Source: GCA-2705995 sp965661625 (GTDB lineage: Bacteria > Bacteroidota > Bacteroidia > Flavobacteriales_G > Salibacteraceae). Taken from it: a DNA stretch of 64,000 nt. The translations under genes were made by a program, and so were the position numbers. The notes under the pieces are model-generated. The model had not been told where the DNA came from and made no database searches. It saw nothing but the letters and a program-made list of their open reading frames with translations. The DNA lies in NCBI GenBank assembly GCA_965661625.1, contig CBFIEM010000013.1, positions 24,556 through 88,555 on the forward strand. The letters run 5' to 3'. Below are positions 24,437 through 33,696 of the stretch, in pieces; the stretch's first letter is position 1; every line of letters begins with the position of its first letter.

Positions 24437-26800
24437 ATGGCTTCAAAACGAATTGAAATTATTGACATTAATGACCTGAAGAAGGTTATTAAAATTGCAT
24501 TCAGCAATTGGTATTTCTTGGTATCATTCCCATTGATTATGGGTGCTGCGGCTTTTTTTTACACACACCGCCTTACAGATATCTATGCAGCAAAAAGTCA
24601 GATTTTATTAAAATCGACAGAAACGTACGATTACCAGACCCAGCTGTTTAAAGGATTGGGGTATTATGAATCATACCGTGACATCACCAACCAAATTCGT
24701 GTTTTAACTTCTCAAGACCTCATAGACGAAACACTAGACCGACTAGATTTTGGCATAAGTTATTACATCGTTGGGCGCATAAAAACCACAGAGGTTTATG
24801 AATCGTTGCCTTTTACAGTAGATGTAAAACGCTTGCAAAGTCACCTCTATGAGAAACGAATCAATATTAAAATACGCGATGCAGAGCATTATGAATTGAG
24901 TTTTGAAACAGCAAATGGTTTAGTTGCACAAACCCACAAGTTCAATGAGTTTGTGAATACAAAAGATTACCTCTTACGTGTACAACGAAGGAAGAATATT
25001 TCAGACCGGAGCATAGCGAAAATAAAGGATGGTAATTATCAAGTTGCAGTTCATTCTGATCGCAATTTGTTGCGCGAGTATAAATCAGCACTTTCGGTAA
25101 ATAACATTAACTACACATCGATTTTAGAGCTTCAAGTTGAAGACGAAGTGCCAGCCAAGGCTAAAACCTTTTTAGATACATTGGCAAAAGTCTACATAGA
25201 GTATACGCTTCAATCGGAAATAGATATCAATGAAAATACATTGGACTACATCTCCAAACAACTTGCTGAGGTAACAGACATACTCAATGAGATAGAGAAA
25301 GATCTGGAAGAGTATAAAAGCGACAACAGTATCTTAAACCTCAGTAGGGAGGAAAACCAATACTTCAATGAACTGGTGAAGTTTGATGCTCAACGAAGAG
25401 AATTAAACCTTGCTTTGAAGAACATCGATGCGCTAGAAGTTTACCTGCTGCAATCTGGAGAAGAGGAATTGTTGCCACCCAGTGTCTATATTCTGGAGGA
25501 TGACGGGTTCCTAAAAGCTTCCCTCAATAAGCTGTATTCATTACAAATCGAGAAAAATCAAAACCTCTTTGATGCTACCGAAAGTAATATGGGTATTCAG
25601 CGTGTGGAAGATGAGATTTCGCTTCTAAAGAATAACCTGCTGGTTTATTTGGACAATACGCGCGACGCAATTCGGGAGAAGAAGAACGGGATAAAGGGCG
25701 AAATGAACGACTACGAGCGTATGATTCGAAGTGTTCCACGGGCTCAACGAGACATCCTAAACATAGAGCGCAAGCTGCAAGTGAATGAAAAAATGTATTT
25801 GTTCTTACTTGAGAAACGCGCTAATACCGTAATTGCAAGAGCAGGATTACTACCCAAAACCAAGGTTATTGAAAGTGCGCGGAGTGCAGGTGTTGTAAGA
25901 CCGAATAAGGAAAAAGTGATTTACATGTTCATCGGTATTGGTTTTTTATTGGCAATACTGGTAATCCTCATTCGCCAGTTTTTCTTCTACCGCATTGAAA
26001 CCATAAAGGAATTGGGTGAGCTTACTGAAGTGCCTATTGCAGGTGGTGTTCCCAGCATAGTTGACTTCAATACTGATAGGCTTTTTACCGAGTTGGAGTC
26101 AAAATCACTTTTGGCGGAATCAATCCGTAACATCCGAACCAATTTACAGTACCTGTTACCGGAAAAGGGGAGTCATTCTATACTCGTTAGTTCCCTGAAC
26201 CCAGCAGAAGGAAAGACATTCATATCCTCTCATTTAGCATTGATGTTAGCGCGTGCGGACCAACGCGTAATTGCACTGGACTTTGACATGCACAAACCGA
26301 AGGTTCATAAAATGTTTAAGGCCAATAACGATAAAGGAATCTCGACTATCATTATTGAAAAAGAAGGAATTTCATCGTGTATTCAGCACAGCAATTCAAC
26401 AGGATTAGACTTCATCTCATCGGGTCCAATTCCACCAAACCCATCTGAATTAGTGTTGAGTGATAAAGTCAATGAATTATTGGATTGGTGCAAAGCTTCA
26501 TATGACTATGTGATTATAGATACGCCTCCTTTAGGACTAATTAACGATGGATTAATATTAATGAATCAGGCGGATTTAGGACTTTTTGTACTAAATACAA
26601 AAGTTGCTTCTAAAGAGGCAGTTAATCATATGAATGAGCTGTTTGATAAGTTTGAAATAGACCACAAGGCACTTATTTTGAACGGCTTTAAATTCAGGAA
26701 AAGGAAAAAATATTATGGTGGACTCTATGGGCAGAGCTATTCGTATTCTTATGGCTATGGTTATGGCTATGATTATGGATCTACTGAGGGTGAATCATGA
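24437..26800 (+). CDS. Wzc-like polysaccharide co-polymerase with tyrosine autokinase domain
   Basis: A 787-residue inner-membrane protein that controls polysaccharide chain length and export. The Wzz domain starts with a helix at about 28-46, has a long periplasmic coiled-coil region, and ends with a second helix at about 495-514. The BY-kinase domain follows: Walker A NPAEGKTF (about 588-595), Walker A' ALDFDMHKP (about 613) and Walker B VIIDTPP (about 692). The last 30 residues hold ten tyrosines in a Gly/Ser/Tyr pattern, the expected autophosphorylation cluster. It is the first gene of the polysaccharide locus and overlaps the ABC permease gene by 4 bases. Wzc normally serves Wzx/Wzy systems, so its pairing with an ABC exporter is unusual. 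Confidence 0.92.
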   Translation: MASKRIEIIDINDLKKVIKIAFSNWYFLVSFPLIMGAAAFFYTHRLTDIYAAKSQILLKSTETYDYQTQLFKGLGYYESYRDITNQIRVLTSQDLIDETLDRLDFGISYYIVGRIKTTEVYESLPFTVDVKRLQSHLYEKRINIKIRDAEHYELSFETANGLVAQTHKFNEFVNTKDYLLRVQRRKNISDRSIAKIKDGNYQVAVHSDRNLLREYKSALSVNNINYTSILELQVEDEVPAKAKTFLDTLAKVYIEYTLQSEIDINENTLDYISKQLAEVTDILNEIEKDLEEYKSDNSILNLSREENQYFNELVKFDAQRRELNLALKNIDALEVYLLQSGEEELLPPSVYILEDDGFLKASLNKLYSLQIEKNQNLFDATESNMGIQRVEDEISLLKNNLLVYLDNTRDAIREKKNGIKGEMNDYERMIRSVPRAQRDILNIERKLQVNEKMYLFLLEKRANTVIARAGLLPKTKVIESARSAGVVRPNKEKVIYMFIGIGFLLAILVILIRQFFFYRIETIKELGELTEVPIAGGVPSIVDFNTDRLFTELESKSLLAESIRNIRTNLQYLLPEKGSHSILVSSLNPAEGKTFISSHLALMLARADQRVIALDFDMHKPKVHKMFKANNDKGISTIIIEKEGISSCIQHSNSTGLDFISSGPIPPNPSELVLSDKVNELLDWCKASYDYVIIDTPPLGLINDGLILMNQADLGLFVLNTKVASKEAVNHMNELFDKFEIDHKALILNGFKFRKRKKYYGGLYGQSYSYSYGYGYGYDYGSTEGES

Positions 26801-27639
26801 GTGAAGGTTGGAATGTAATAATCCGCCCATCATCAACAACTTCGCGTGTTGGGTTAAAACGGATTTGGAAGTATAAGGACTTATTAGGCTTATTCGTTTA
26901 TCGTGATTTTGTGGCCATGTATAAACAAACAGTACTAGGGCCAATTTGGTATGTTATTCAACCCATTTTGACTACGCTTACCTATTGGATTGTTTTTGGC
27001 AGAATAGCACAACTCAGCACAGATGGCATTCCCCAGTTTCTTTTTTACCTCGGAGGAGTAACAATTTGGGGGTATTTCGCATCATGTATCAACCGAACAT
27101 CCAATACATTTGGTTCAAACGCATCACTATTTGGCAAGGTTTATTTTCCGCGCATTTTGGTTCCAATTTCAAGTGTTGTATCAAACTTCCTAAAGTTTGG
27201 GGTTCAGCTAATACTTTTCTTTGTAGCTATCGCCTATTATCACTGGTCAGGATTTAACGTTGGGGTAACGAAAGCCGTGTTGCTGCTTCCTTTTTTGTTT
27301 GTTATGATGGCAGGCCTTGGTCTCGGTCTTGGCATATTGATAAGTAGTATTACCACCAAATACCGGGATTTTCAATTCTTTGTTCAGTTCGGTGTGCAGT
27401 TGCTGATGTTCCTTTCTCCAGTTATCTATCCGCTATCATCACTCAGTGCAGAACGTCAGGCGTATTTACTTTACTTGCCCACTACCAGTATAATTGAGGC
27501 GTTTAAGTATGCAACCATTGGAACAGGTTACTTCAGTGTTCCCTGGCTCATGTATTCGCTTGCAGTTACGGTGCTACTGCTAATTGTTGGAGCTCGCTTA
27601 TTTGCAAAAATTGAGCGTAAATTTATGGATACCGTATAA
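26797..27639 (+). CDS. ABC-2 type polysaccharide export permease (Wzm-like)
   Basis: A 280-residue membrane protein with six hydrophobic segments. The N-terminus has the family signature YKDLLGLFVYRDFVAMYKQTVLGPIWYVIQP, here seen at about residues 26-60, and FLFYLGGVTIWGYF. It forms the channel that moves a lipid-linked polysaccharide across the inner membrane using the ATPase encoded next (gap of one base). The start overlaps the wzc-like stop (ATGA). Confidence 0.92.
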   Translation: MSEGWNVIIRPSSTTSRVGLKRIWKYKDLLGLFVYRDFVAMYKQTVLGPIWYVIQPILTTLTYWIVFGRIAQLSTDGIPQFLFYLGGVTIWGYFASCINRTSNTFGSNASLFGKVYFPRILVPISSVVSNFLKFGVQLILFFVAIAYYHWSGFNVGVTKAVLLLPFLFVMMAGLGLGLGILISSITTKYRDFQFFVQFGVQLLMFLSPVIYPLSSLSAERQAYLLYLPTTSIIEAFKYATIGTGYFSVPWLMYSLAVTVLLLIVGARLFAKIERKFMDTV

Positions 27640-27640
27640 G

Positions 27641-28915
27641 ATGTCAAACGCCATTGAAATAGAGAACTTATCCAAGCAATACCGTTTGGGCTTGGTCGAT
27701 GCTTCCACCATTGCGGAGGACTTAAAGCGATGGTCTTACAAACTGCGTGGTAAGGAAGATCCTTTCTTGAAGGTTGGAGAGCGCAATGTGCGTTCTGAAC
27801 AGGGAGGAGATTTTGTTTGGGCATTAAAGTCACTGAGCTTAGAAGTCCCAAAGGGTCAAGTTTTAGGTATAATAGGAAAGAATGGAGCTGGTAAGTCAAC
27901 GCTCTTGAAGCTTTTATCTCAAATAACGGAGCCTTCAACTGGGGAGGTAAGGATGCGGGGAAGGGTGGCCAGTTTATTAGAAGTAGGCACAGGATTTCAT
28001 CAAGAACTTACAGGTCGAGAGAATATATTTTTAAACGGGGCAATTTTAGGGATGACGAAACCCGAAATCCGGGAGAAACTAGATGAAATCATTGCTTTCA
28101 GTGGAGTTGAACGGTACATTGACACTCCGGTAAAGCGCTACTCCTCAGGAATGAAAGTTCGACTTGGTTTCGCAGTTGCTGCTCACTTGGAGCCGGAAAT
28201 ATTAATTGTAGACGAAGTGCTGGCGGTAGGGGATGCCGACTTTCAAAAGAAGTGCTTGGGAAAAATGAAAGATGTTTCACGTTCGGGTAGAACGATTCTT
28301 TTTGTTTCGCATAATATGGGCTCAATTGCTGAATTATGTGATCGCGCTGTTTTACTGGAAGATGGTATGCTCGTTTATGACGATACTCCTGTTAAGACAA
28401 TTGAGCGTTACCTTCATTCGGGGGGTAACTCCGCAAGTTTTTATGAAGCTGACAATGATTCAGAATTGCCACTTAAGGTTACCCATGTTGCCATAGAGTC
28501 AAACGGAAAGCCCGCTCCGAACGCTGATATCACTGAACCCATTCAAATCTGTCTCACCATTGCGATTAATGAGAACTTGGAAGAAGTAAGGCTGAACGTT
28601 ATGCTTTACAAGGAGCTTTCGATGTTGTTTCACTCACGGATTTCAGACAACCTCCCTGAATGTGTTACCCTTGAAAAGGGAACATACACGTGGACGATGG
28701 AAATTCCTGGCCTGAGCCTGACTGCTGGGAGCTATTCGCTTGATGTGGTAGCAACGTATAAGGGTGGTGTTAGTGGAGAACAACACCGAGAAGTTCTTGA
28801 GCGAGTCACTCATTTTGAACTGGATGAAAAACGCTTGAATGTGCTTGAATTGGGTTATGCGGCAAAGCGAGGGGGGCTTATGGTTGCACCGGGAGAATGG
28901 AAGTTAAAACCATGA
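27641..28915 (+). CDS. ABC polysaccharide export ATPase with C-terminal domain (Wzt-like)
   Basis: A 424-residue ATPase. Seen: Walker A GKNGAGKSTLL (about 79), signature YSSGMKVRLGFA (about 168), Walker B EILIVDEVLAVGD (about 186) and the switch His in VSHNMG. The first 55 or so residues hold the extra strand region found before Walker A in Wzt/TagH proteins. From about 275 to the end there is a beta-rich C-terminal domain of the Wzt_C kind, which in O-antigen exporters binds the modified end of the finished chain. The frame is open to 27584, but ATG 27641 gives the normal N-terminus. It overlaps the sulfotransferase gene as ATGA. Confidence 0.93.
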   Translation: MSNAIEIENLSKQYRLGLVDASTIAEDLKRWSYKLRGKEDPFLKVGERNVRSEQGGDFVWALKSLSLEVPKGQVLGIIGKNGAGKSTLLKLLSQITEPSTGEVRMRGRVASLLEVGTGFHQELTGRENIFLNGAILGMTKPEIREKLDEIIAFSGVERYIDTPVKRYSSGMKVRLGFAVAAHLEPEILIVDEVLAVGDADFQKKCLGKMKDVSRSGRTILFVSHNMGSIAELCDRAVLLEDGMLVYDDTPVKTIERYLHSGGNSASFYEADNDSELPLKVTHVAIESNGKPAPNADITEPIQICLTIAINENLEEVRLNVMLYKELSMLFHSRISDNLPECVTLEKGTYTWTMEIPGLSLTAGSYSLDVVATYKGGVSGEQHREVLERVTHFELDEKRLNVLELGYAAKRGGLMVAPGEWKLKP

Positions 28916-29808
28916 AGCTCTACAGCAATTTAGTGCCACACTGGCTGCGGGTAAAAATTAAGCAACGTGTTTCTTATCGCAAGTTTCAAGCAGTTCCGGT
29001 AGTTCCAGAAGCGCACGCCGAATACCACATTGTATCTTTTCCAAAGTGTGGCCGTTCTTGGTTAGCATTGATGCTTTGTGATGCTGTATACCGCGCTTTA
29101 CCAGAGGTTGAGCGCATTGATGATGTCTCAACTCGCCTTTTATATCGTGCAGACGATAGACTTCCCTCAATACTGTTTTCGCATGATGACCAACCCATGC
29201 TAAAAACTCCTACTGAGCTGGTCTACGATAAATATGAGTGGCGGGGAAGAAAGGTTGTTTTTTTAGTTAGAGATCCAAGAGACGTTATCATAAGTTGGTA
29301 TTTCCAATGTGTTGATCGGGGAAGCTTAAGCGAGTTTAATTCTTCAGTTAAAGCTGATTCCCCAAGTGACTTTTTGTACAACGAAAGGGGAGGTCTAAAA
29401 ACGTTGATTGCGTTTTACAATGCTTGGTACGAAAATCGGTATTACCCGCGCAAATTCACCTTGCTGAAATATGAAGAGCTTCGAGAGGATTCTACAAACC
29501 AGCTCGCCAAACTCATGAAAAATTTCAACTTAAATGATTTGGTATCGGCGGCGGCAATTCAGGAAGCAGTTGATGCCAATGAGTTTAAACGCGTTCAGCA
29601 ACGCGAAAAACAAAATGCCATTAAAAGCGCTACAGGTCACAATGTTTTTGGCACTGTGAGCAACGATGGCGGAGAAAATAGCCTTAAAGCTCGCCGCGGT
29701 AAGATTGGTGGTTACAAGGATTATTTAACTTCGGATGAAATCGCATATTTAAATCAATACATCAATAGTCATTTGCATCCGGCCTTCGGCTACCATGAGA
29801 ACACTTAA
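28912..29808 (+). CDS. Sulfotransferase (PAPS-dependent, Sulfotransfer_1 type)
   Basis: A 298-residue enzyme that moves a sulfate group from PAPS to an acceptor. The 5'-phosphosulfate loop reads SFPKCGRSWLALML near residue 42 (family pattern YPKSGTTW) and the 3'-phosphate site reads VFLVRDPRDVIISWY near 117. LKYEELREDS near 190 is also typical. The acceptor is probably the polysaccharide of this locus. I use the ATG at 28912, which overlaps the wzt stop; an in-frame ATG at 28897 is the alternative. Confidence 0.88.
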   Translation: MKLYSNLVPHWLRVKIKQRVSYRKFQAVPVVPEAHAEYHIVSFPKCGRSWLALMLCDAVYRALPEVERIDDVSTRLLYRADDRLPSILFSHDDQPMLKTPTELVYDKYEWRGRKVVFLVRDPRDVIISWYFQCVDRGSLSEFNSSVKADSPSDFLYNERGGLKTLIAFYNAWYENRYYPRKFTLLKYEELREDSTNQLAKLMKNFNLNDLVSAAAIQEAVDANEFKRVQQREKQNAIKSATGHNVFGTVSNDGGENSLKARRGKIGGYKDYLTSDEIAYLNQYINSHLHPAFGYHENT

Positions 29809-30583
29809 TATCATAAAGGCACTTTGGCAAGAGCTGGCCCTAAAGCTCCAAACTAAGCACGAAATAGGACTTACGAAAGCCCTGGATATCTCCATTTTGA
29901 ATGAGCTAAAGTTGAATGGTGTTGTTGTTGTTCCAAATTTTTGGTCTACCGAACAATGCACTGCAGCTCGTCAAATTATTGATCAACTGCTTGTATCGCA
30001 TAGTTCTTATGTTTCGCAAGATGAGGAAGGCAGTGATAAAAGGTTGTTCGGTGCCAATCGGCTAGAACCTACCCTAGCTGAGTTCTATGAAGATGAATGG
30101 ATCCGAAAAATGGCTGCGGCTTATATTGGTAAACACGTTTCTGACGGCTTTACCTTGGCGGCAAAGTTAGCTTACATAGCAGGCAATAAAGGATCAGGCG
30201 GGGGATGGCATCGCGACTCTGCAAGAGAGCCTCAGCTTAAGTCAATCTTGTACCTATCTGATGTGACTTCCAATCACGGACCGTACCAATATGTCCCTAA
30301 AAGTCAAGGTTCAAAAGCCATTGTGAAGTCAATGATTACCGGAAAGGCTTTCCATAATCAACATCGCTTTACAGAAAGCCAGTACCTCGAATTAAAACAA
30401 GCCACGAAAGTAGAGGAGCACACATATACTGCTAACCAAGGAACCTTAATTTTATCTGATACGCGTGGAATACATCGTGGAAAGCCCATTTCTAAGGACA
30501 GCCGATACGCTTTAACCAATTACTTTTGGTTTGGCAAATCAATTGATCCGGGGATGGAAAAGCTCCTAATTCCTAGAAATTGA
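29795..30583 (+). CDS. Phytanoyl-CoA dioxygenase (PhyH) family protein
   Basis: A 262-residue non-haem iron, 2-oxoglutarate-dependent oxygenase by fold. The iron-binding HxD is in GGWHRDSAR (about 138-140) and the distal His is in TRGIHRGKP (about 225); KDSRYALTNYF near the end carries the Arg for 2-oxoglutarate. It may hydroxylate a sugar or lipid part of the glycan; the substrate is unknown. It overlaps the sulfotransferase gene by 14 bases. Confidence 0.8.
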   Translation: MRTLNIIKALWQELALKLQTKHEIGLTKALDISILNELKLNGVVVVPNFWSTEQCTAARQIIDQLLVSHSSYVSQDEEGSDKRLFGANRLEPTLAEFYEDEWIRKMAAAYIGKHVSDGFTLAAKLAYIAGNKGSGGGWHRDSAREPQLKSILYLSDVTSNHGPYQYVPKSQGSKAIVKSMITGKAFHNQHRFTESQYLELKQATKVEEHTYTANQGTLILSDTRGIHRGKPISKDSRYALTNYFWFGKSIDPGMEKLLIPRN

Positions 30584-30597
30584 AAGAGAAGGATACT

Positions 30598-31479
30598 ATG
30601 AAGCAACCCAAAATATCTGTTATAACCCCCTCTTATAATCAAGCAGGATTTATTGAAGAGACTATTGATAGTGTATTGGGTCAAGGCTACCCCAATTTGG
30701 AGTACATCATTGTTGATGGTAATTCTACCGATGGTTCTCAAACTATCATTAACCGCTATCGCGATCATTTAACCCATTTTATTTCTGAGGATGATGCTGG
30801 ACAAAGTGATGCAATAAACAAAGGTTTTGAATTGGCCACCGGTGATATAATGTGCTGGCTAAATTCAGACGATTGTTTGATGCCTGGAGCTTTAAAGTTC
30901 ATTGCCCAGGAGATGGATCTGAATAAGCCAGAGGTTCTTTTTGGCAATACTGTTCACATGAACCAAAGTTCGGGACAAGTAAAAGGGTCAAATGTTAGGG
31001 GATTGGCTAACCACTTATCTTTAAGCCTGAGTGATTACATAATTCAGCCTTCAGCTTTTTGGACGAAATCCATTTGGAAAGGTGTTGGATTGTTGCGCAC
31101 CGATTTGCATTATGGTTTTGATTGGGAATGGTTTGCGCGTGCAGAAAAATCTGGGGTAGATTTTAGGGCTGTAGATAGGTACCTATCCATTTACCGCATT
31201 CATGCTTCTCAAAAAACCGGAGAGGGCGGTCAGCGCAGGGATGAAGAATTAGCTAAAATTTACTCTGAACAAGCTTCTGATAGGCATAGTAAGGCATTTT
31301 TGAATATCTGCGCCAATAGAAAACAAATCGTCAAGAAAGGTAAAAAAGCCCGACGTTTAAGGAAGTTGAGGTGGAAAGGAGATATTAATCGGCATGTATG
31401 GCGAAAGCTCAAGACTGATTTAACTTTTCCTGAATACAAAAATTTGGCAAGGATGGCAGGAGCATGGCTAAGCGATTAA
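30598..31479 (+). CDS. Glycosyltransferase family 2
   Basis: A 293-residue inverting GT-A enzyme. ISVITPSYNQAGFIEETIDSVL at the N-terminus, DGNSTDGS for the nucleotide-binding Asp, and CWLNSDD as the DxD-like metal site are present, and DWEWFARAE fits the catalytic ED region. The C-terminus is rich in Lys/Arg and may touch the membrane. The frame extends to a TTG at 30580, but ATG 30598 has the ribosome site GAGAAGGA in front of it. Confidence 0.9.
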   Translation: MKQPKISVITPSYNQAGFIEETIDSVLGQGYPNLEYIIVDGNSTDGSQTIINRYRDHLTHFISEDDAGQSDAINKGFELATGDIMCWLNSDDCLMPGALKFIAQEMDLNKPEVLFGNTVHMNQSSGQVKGSNVRGLANHLSLSLSDYIIQPSAFWTKSIWKGVGLLRTDLHYGFDWEWFARAEKSGVDFRAVDRYLSIYRIHASQKTGEGGQRRDEELAKIYSEQASDRHSKAFLNICANRKQIVKKGKKARRLRKLRWKGDINRHVWRKLKTDLTFPEYKNLARMAGAWLSD

Positions 31480-32099
31480 TAATGAGACAGACCGAAGACG
31501 ATATCGCTAAATGGAATGCCTGGAATATGCATAACGGGCCTAAGTACCCTCATGCGAAGGTGGTTCAATATGCTTTTAGAAATTTCCCTTCTGACAAACG
31601 AGCCTCTACCCATGTGCTTGATGCCGGTTGCGGGAATGGTGTAAATGGTATTTTTTGTCTTGAGAATGGATTTAAGGTGTCAGGTTTTGACGTCTCGTCT
31701 GCCGCAATTGAAGGTTTGCGTAAAAACGAAAGCATCAATCACGAGCATCAGTTTAAAGTAGGCTCAATCGATGCAATCCCTTTTGAGGCATCGCGATTTG
31801 ACTTCGCTATGAGTATCGGAGTTTTAGATTGTGTTCCTAAGTCGCTGCTGCAACCAGCTTTTGAAGAATTCTTTCGTGTATTAAAGCCTGGTGGTAAACT
31901 ATTGGTGGTACTCACGGAGGAAGGAGATTTTCGACTAAACCAAGATCATGGTTTACCTATCGTTGGTGCGTCAAAAAGCGAGTTGCGTGAATTAATTGCT
32001 TTGTTTAATTGGCAATCTTATTTCATCGATCATTATCAAACCTCGCATGAAGGAGGTAAATATTGGCAAAAAGACCTCTTGATAACCGCAGTAAAATGA
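31464..32099 (+). CDS. Class I SAM-dependent methyltransferase
   Basis: A 211-residue methyltransferase. Motif I is VLDAGCGNGVNG, with the acidic strand-2 end in GFDVSSAAIEGL and the later FRVLKPGGKLLVV strand. It probably methylates a sugar hydroxyl, amino or carboxyl group of the glycan. It overlaps the glycosyltransferase gene by 16 bases and the PseG-like gene by 4. Confidence 0.85.
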   Translation: MAKRLIMRQTEDDIAKWNAWNMHNGPKYPHAKVVQYAFRNFPSDKRASTHVLDAGCGNGVNGIFCLENGFKVSGFDVSSAAIEGLRKNESINHEHQFKVGSIDAIPFEASRFDFAMSIGVLDCVPKSLLQPAFEEFFRVLKPGGKLLVVLTEEGDFRLNQDHGLPIVGASKSELRELIALFNWQSYFIDHYQTSHEGGKYWQKDLLITAVK

Positions 32100-33034
32100 T
32101 TCAAGTAGTAATTAGATGCGACGCAAATGAGTCTACCGGTTTAGGGCATTTAGTGCGGTGTAAAGCGGTTGCTTTTGAGTTAACCAATAAGGGATGTGAT
32201 GTACTGTTTCTGGGTGATTATTCACCCGTAGCTTTGTCGTTACTCGAGGAGTTTAACTATAAAAATGTAGAGGGGTTTAACGCAGCAGATATTCCATCAT
32301 CGGCTTCGCTTTGCATACTCGATTCATATTGTTTTAATCAAACTGAGCTCGATCAATTCATTCAGTTACCAACTCCGCTTGTTGTAATTGATGACTTCAA
32401 TACCCTCAATTTTAGTGGGGTTGAATTAGTTTATAATCCGAGTATTGGCGCTGGTAGTCGCAATTATTCGGCAACTAAATATCTATTTGGCGCACGGTAT
32501 TTTCCGTTTAGTCCTGAACTCCATGAGCATAAAGTTCGCGCGAAATCAGGAAACCATATTCTCGTAGCACTGGGTGGATCGGACCTCCATCATGTGGGTG
32601 AACAAATTGTTGCAGACCTCGCAATTGCTTTTCCGAATGAACCAGGAGTCTGGGTAACAGCCTCTGAACAAAAACGCGCCTTTGAAAATTGGAGAACAGA
32701 GTCTCCTTCGGCAAGTATAGCAAACCTATTGGCCAACAGTAAAGTTTTAGTTTGCGGTGGAGGCCTATTAAAGTATGAGGCAGCATACCTTGGAATTCCT
32801 ACTGTAAATGTGCACCAAACGAATGATCAACGCGAAGAATCAAAACATTTGGTTGATTTAGAAATGGCCATTGATGCAGGAGTCGGATCAGATTATAACT
32901 CAAGCCTTTTGGTAGCAAGTGTGGGAAAGGCTTTACGGCTTGACTTTAGGAGAAAATGCATGAGGCTATCCAATGAGCTTTTTCCTAGTGATTCTACCTT
33001 GCAGTTAGCACGGCAAATTGTATCATTGATATAA
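32096..33034 (+). CDS. PseG-like nucleotide-sugar hydrolase / GT-B fold protein
   Basis: A 312-residue GT-B fold protein. The N-terminus IRCDANESTGLGHLVRCKAVA is the PseG/SpsG signature (RxDxxxxxGxGHxxR), with ILDSYC, VVIDDF and the GGSDLHHVG and CGGGLLKYEAAYLGIPTV segments following. PseG removes UDP from a 2,4-diacetamido sugar in pseudaminic acid synthesis, but PseB, PseC, PseH and PseI are not in the window, so the true substrate may be another nucleotide sugar. ATG 32096 overlaps the previous stop (ATGA). Confidence 0.78.
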   Translation: MIQVVIRCDANESTGLGHLVRCKAVAFELTNKGCDVLFLGDYSPVALSLLEEFNYKNVEGFNAADIPSSASLCILDSYCFNQTELDQFIQLPTPLVVIDDFNTLNFSGVELVYNPSIGAGSRNYSATKYLFGARYFPFSPELHEHKVRAKSGNHILVALGGSDLHHVGEQIVADLAIAFPNEPGVWVTASEQKRAFENWRTESPSASIANLLANSKVLVCGGGLLKYEAAYLGIPTVNVHQTNDQREESKHLVDLEMAIDAGVGSDYNSSLLVASVGKALRLDFRRKCMRLSNELFPSDSTLQLARQIVSLI

Positions 33035-33696
33035 TGAGTGCTACAATCAAAAGAAACGAATGGAGTAATCAGGCTCGCAAGCATACGGATAGGGCGAAGC
33101 AAGTTGGAAGACCAACAATGGATGAAGTTTTGCCCGAACTGGTTGATTGGATTCAAGATAAATTACAACTTGTACCAACAGATGCGCTCTGTGACGTAGG
33201 TATGGGGAATGGGTATTTATTGAGTCATTTTGAAGCGGTACACAGCTTATCGGGGGTTGATTTCTCTGAACCGATGATTGAGGTTGCTAACAACACACTC
33301 AAGGGTGATTTTCGAGTGGGATTTGCTCACGATCTGCCATTTGAAGATGCAACGTTCGATAAGGTTTTGGCGTACAGTATAATGCATTACTTGGACAATC
33401 AAGAAACAGCTAAACGGGTCATCCGTGAAATGATTCGTGTCGCCAAGTCCGAAGGGATAATCATGATTGGAGATGTGTTAGACAATATTCAAGAACAACG
33501 AATAAAATCTAATTCTAATAAAACGATTGAATCTGCTTTGCCATCAATTCACCGCTATTCTAGCTGGCTTTTCATTGATCTGGAAAATGTGAAGAACATT
33601 GCAATTGAGGAGGGCTGTTCTTGTGAAATTTACGAGCAACCACCTTGGATGCCTTTTTCAGACTACAGAAAAGATGTTGTTATTTGTAAACCATGA
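33034..33696 (+). CDS. Class I SAM-dependent methyltransferase
   Basis: A 220-residue methyltransferase with motif I LCDVGMGNGYLLSHF, then SGVDFSEPMIEVA, DLPFEDATFDKVLAYSIMHY and REMIRVAKSEGIIMIGD, the typical ubiE-type order. It is a second methyltransferase of the locus, located between the PseG-like and DegT genes, which suggests it acts on the same sugar. It overlaps both neighbours by 1 and 4 bases. Confidence 0.85.
   Translation: MSATIKRNEWSNQARKHTDRAKQVGRPTMDEVLPELVDWIQDKLQLVPTDALCDVGMGNGYLLSHFEAVHSLSGVDFSEPMIEVANNTLKGDFRVGFAHDLPFEDATFDKVLAYSIMHYLDNQETAKRVIREMIRVAKSEGIIMIGDVLDNIQEQRIKSNSNKTIESALPSIHRYSSWLFIDLENVKNIAIEEGCSCEIYEQPPWMPFSDYRKDVVICKP

Noticed and set aside
26740..26795. 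Possible DNA tandem repeat
   Set aside because: The repeat is explained by the Gly-Tyr codons of the Wzc-like tail and is not an independent element; only its possible slippage is reported.
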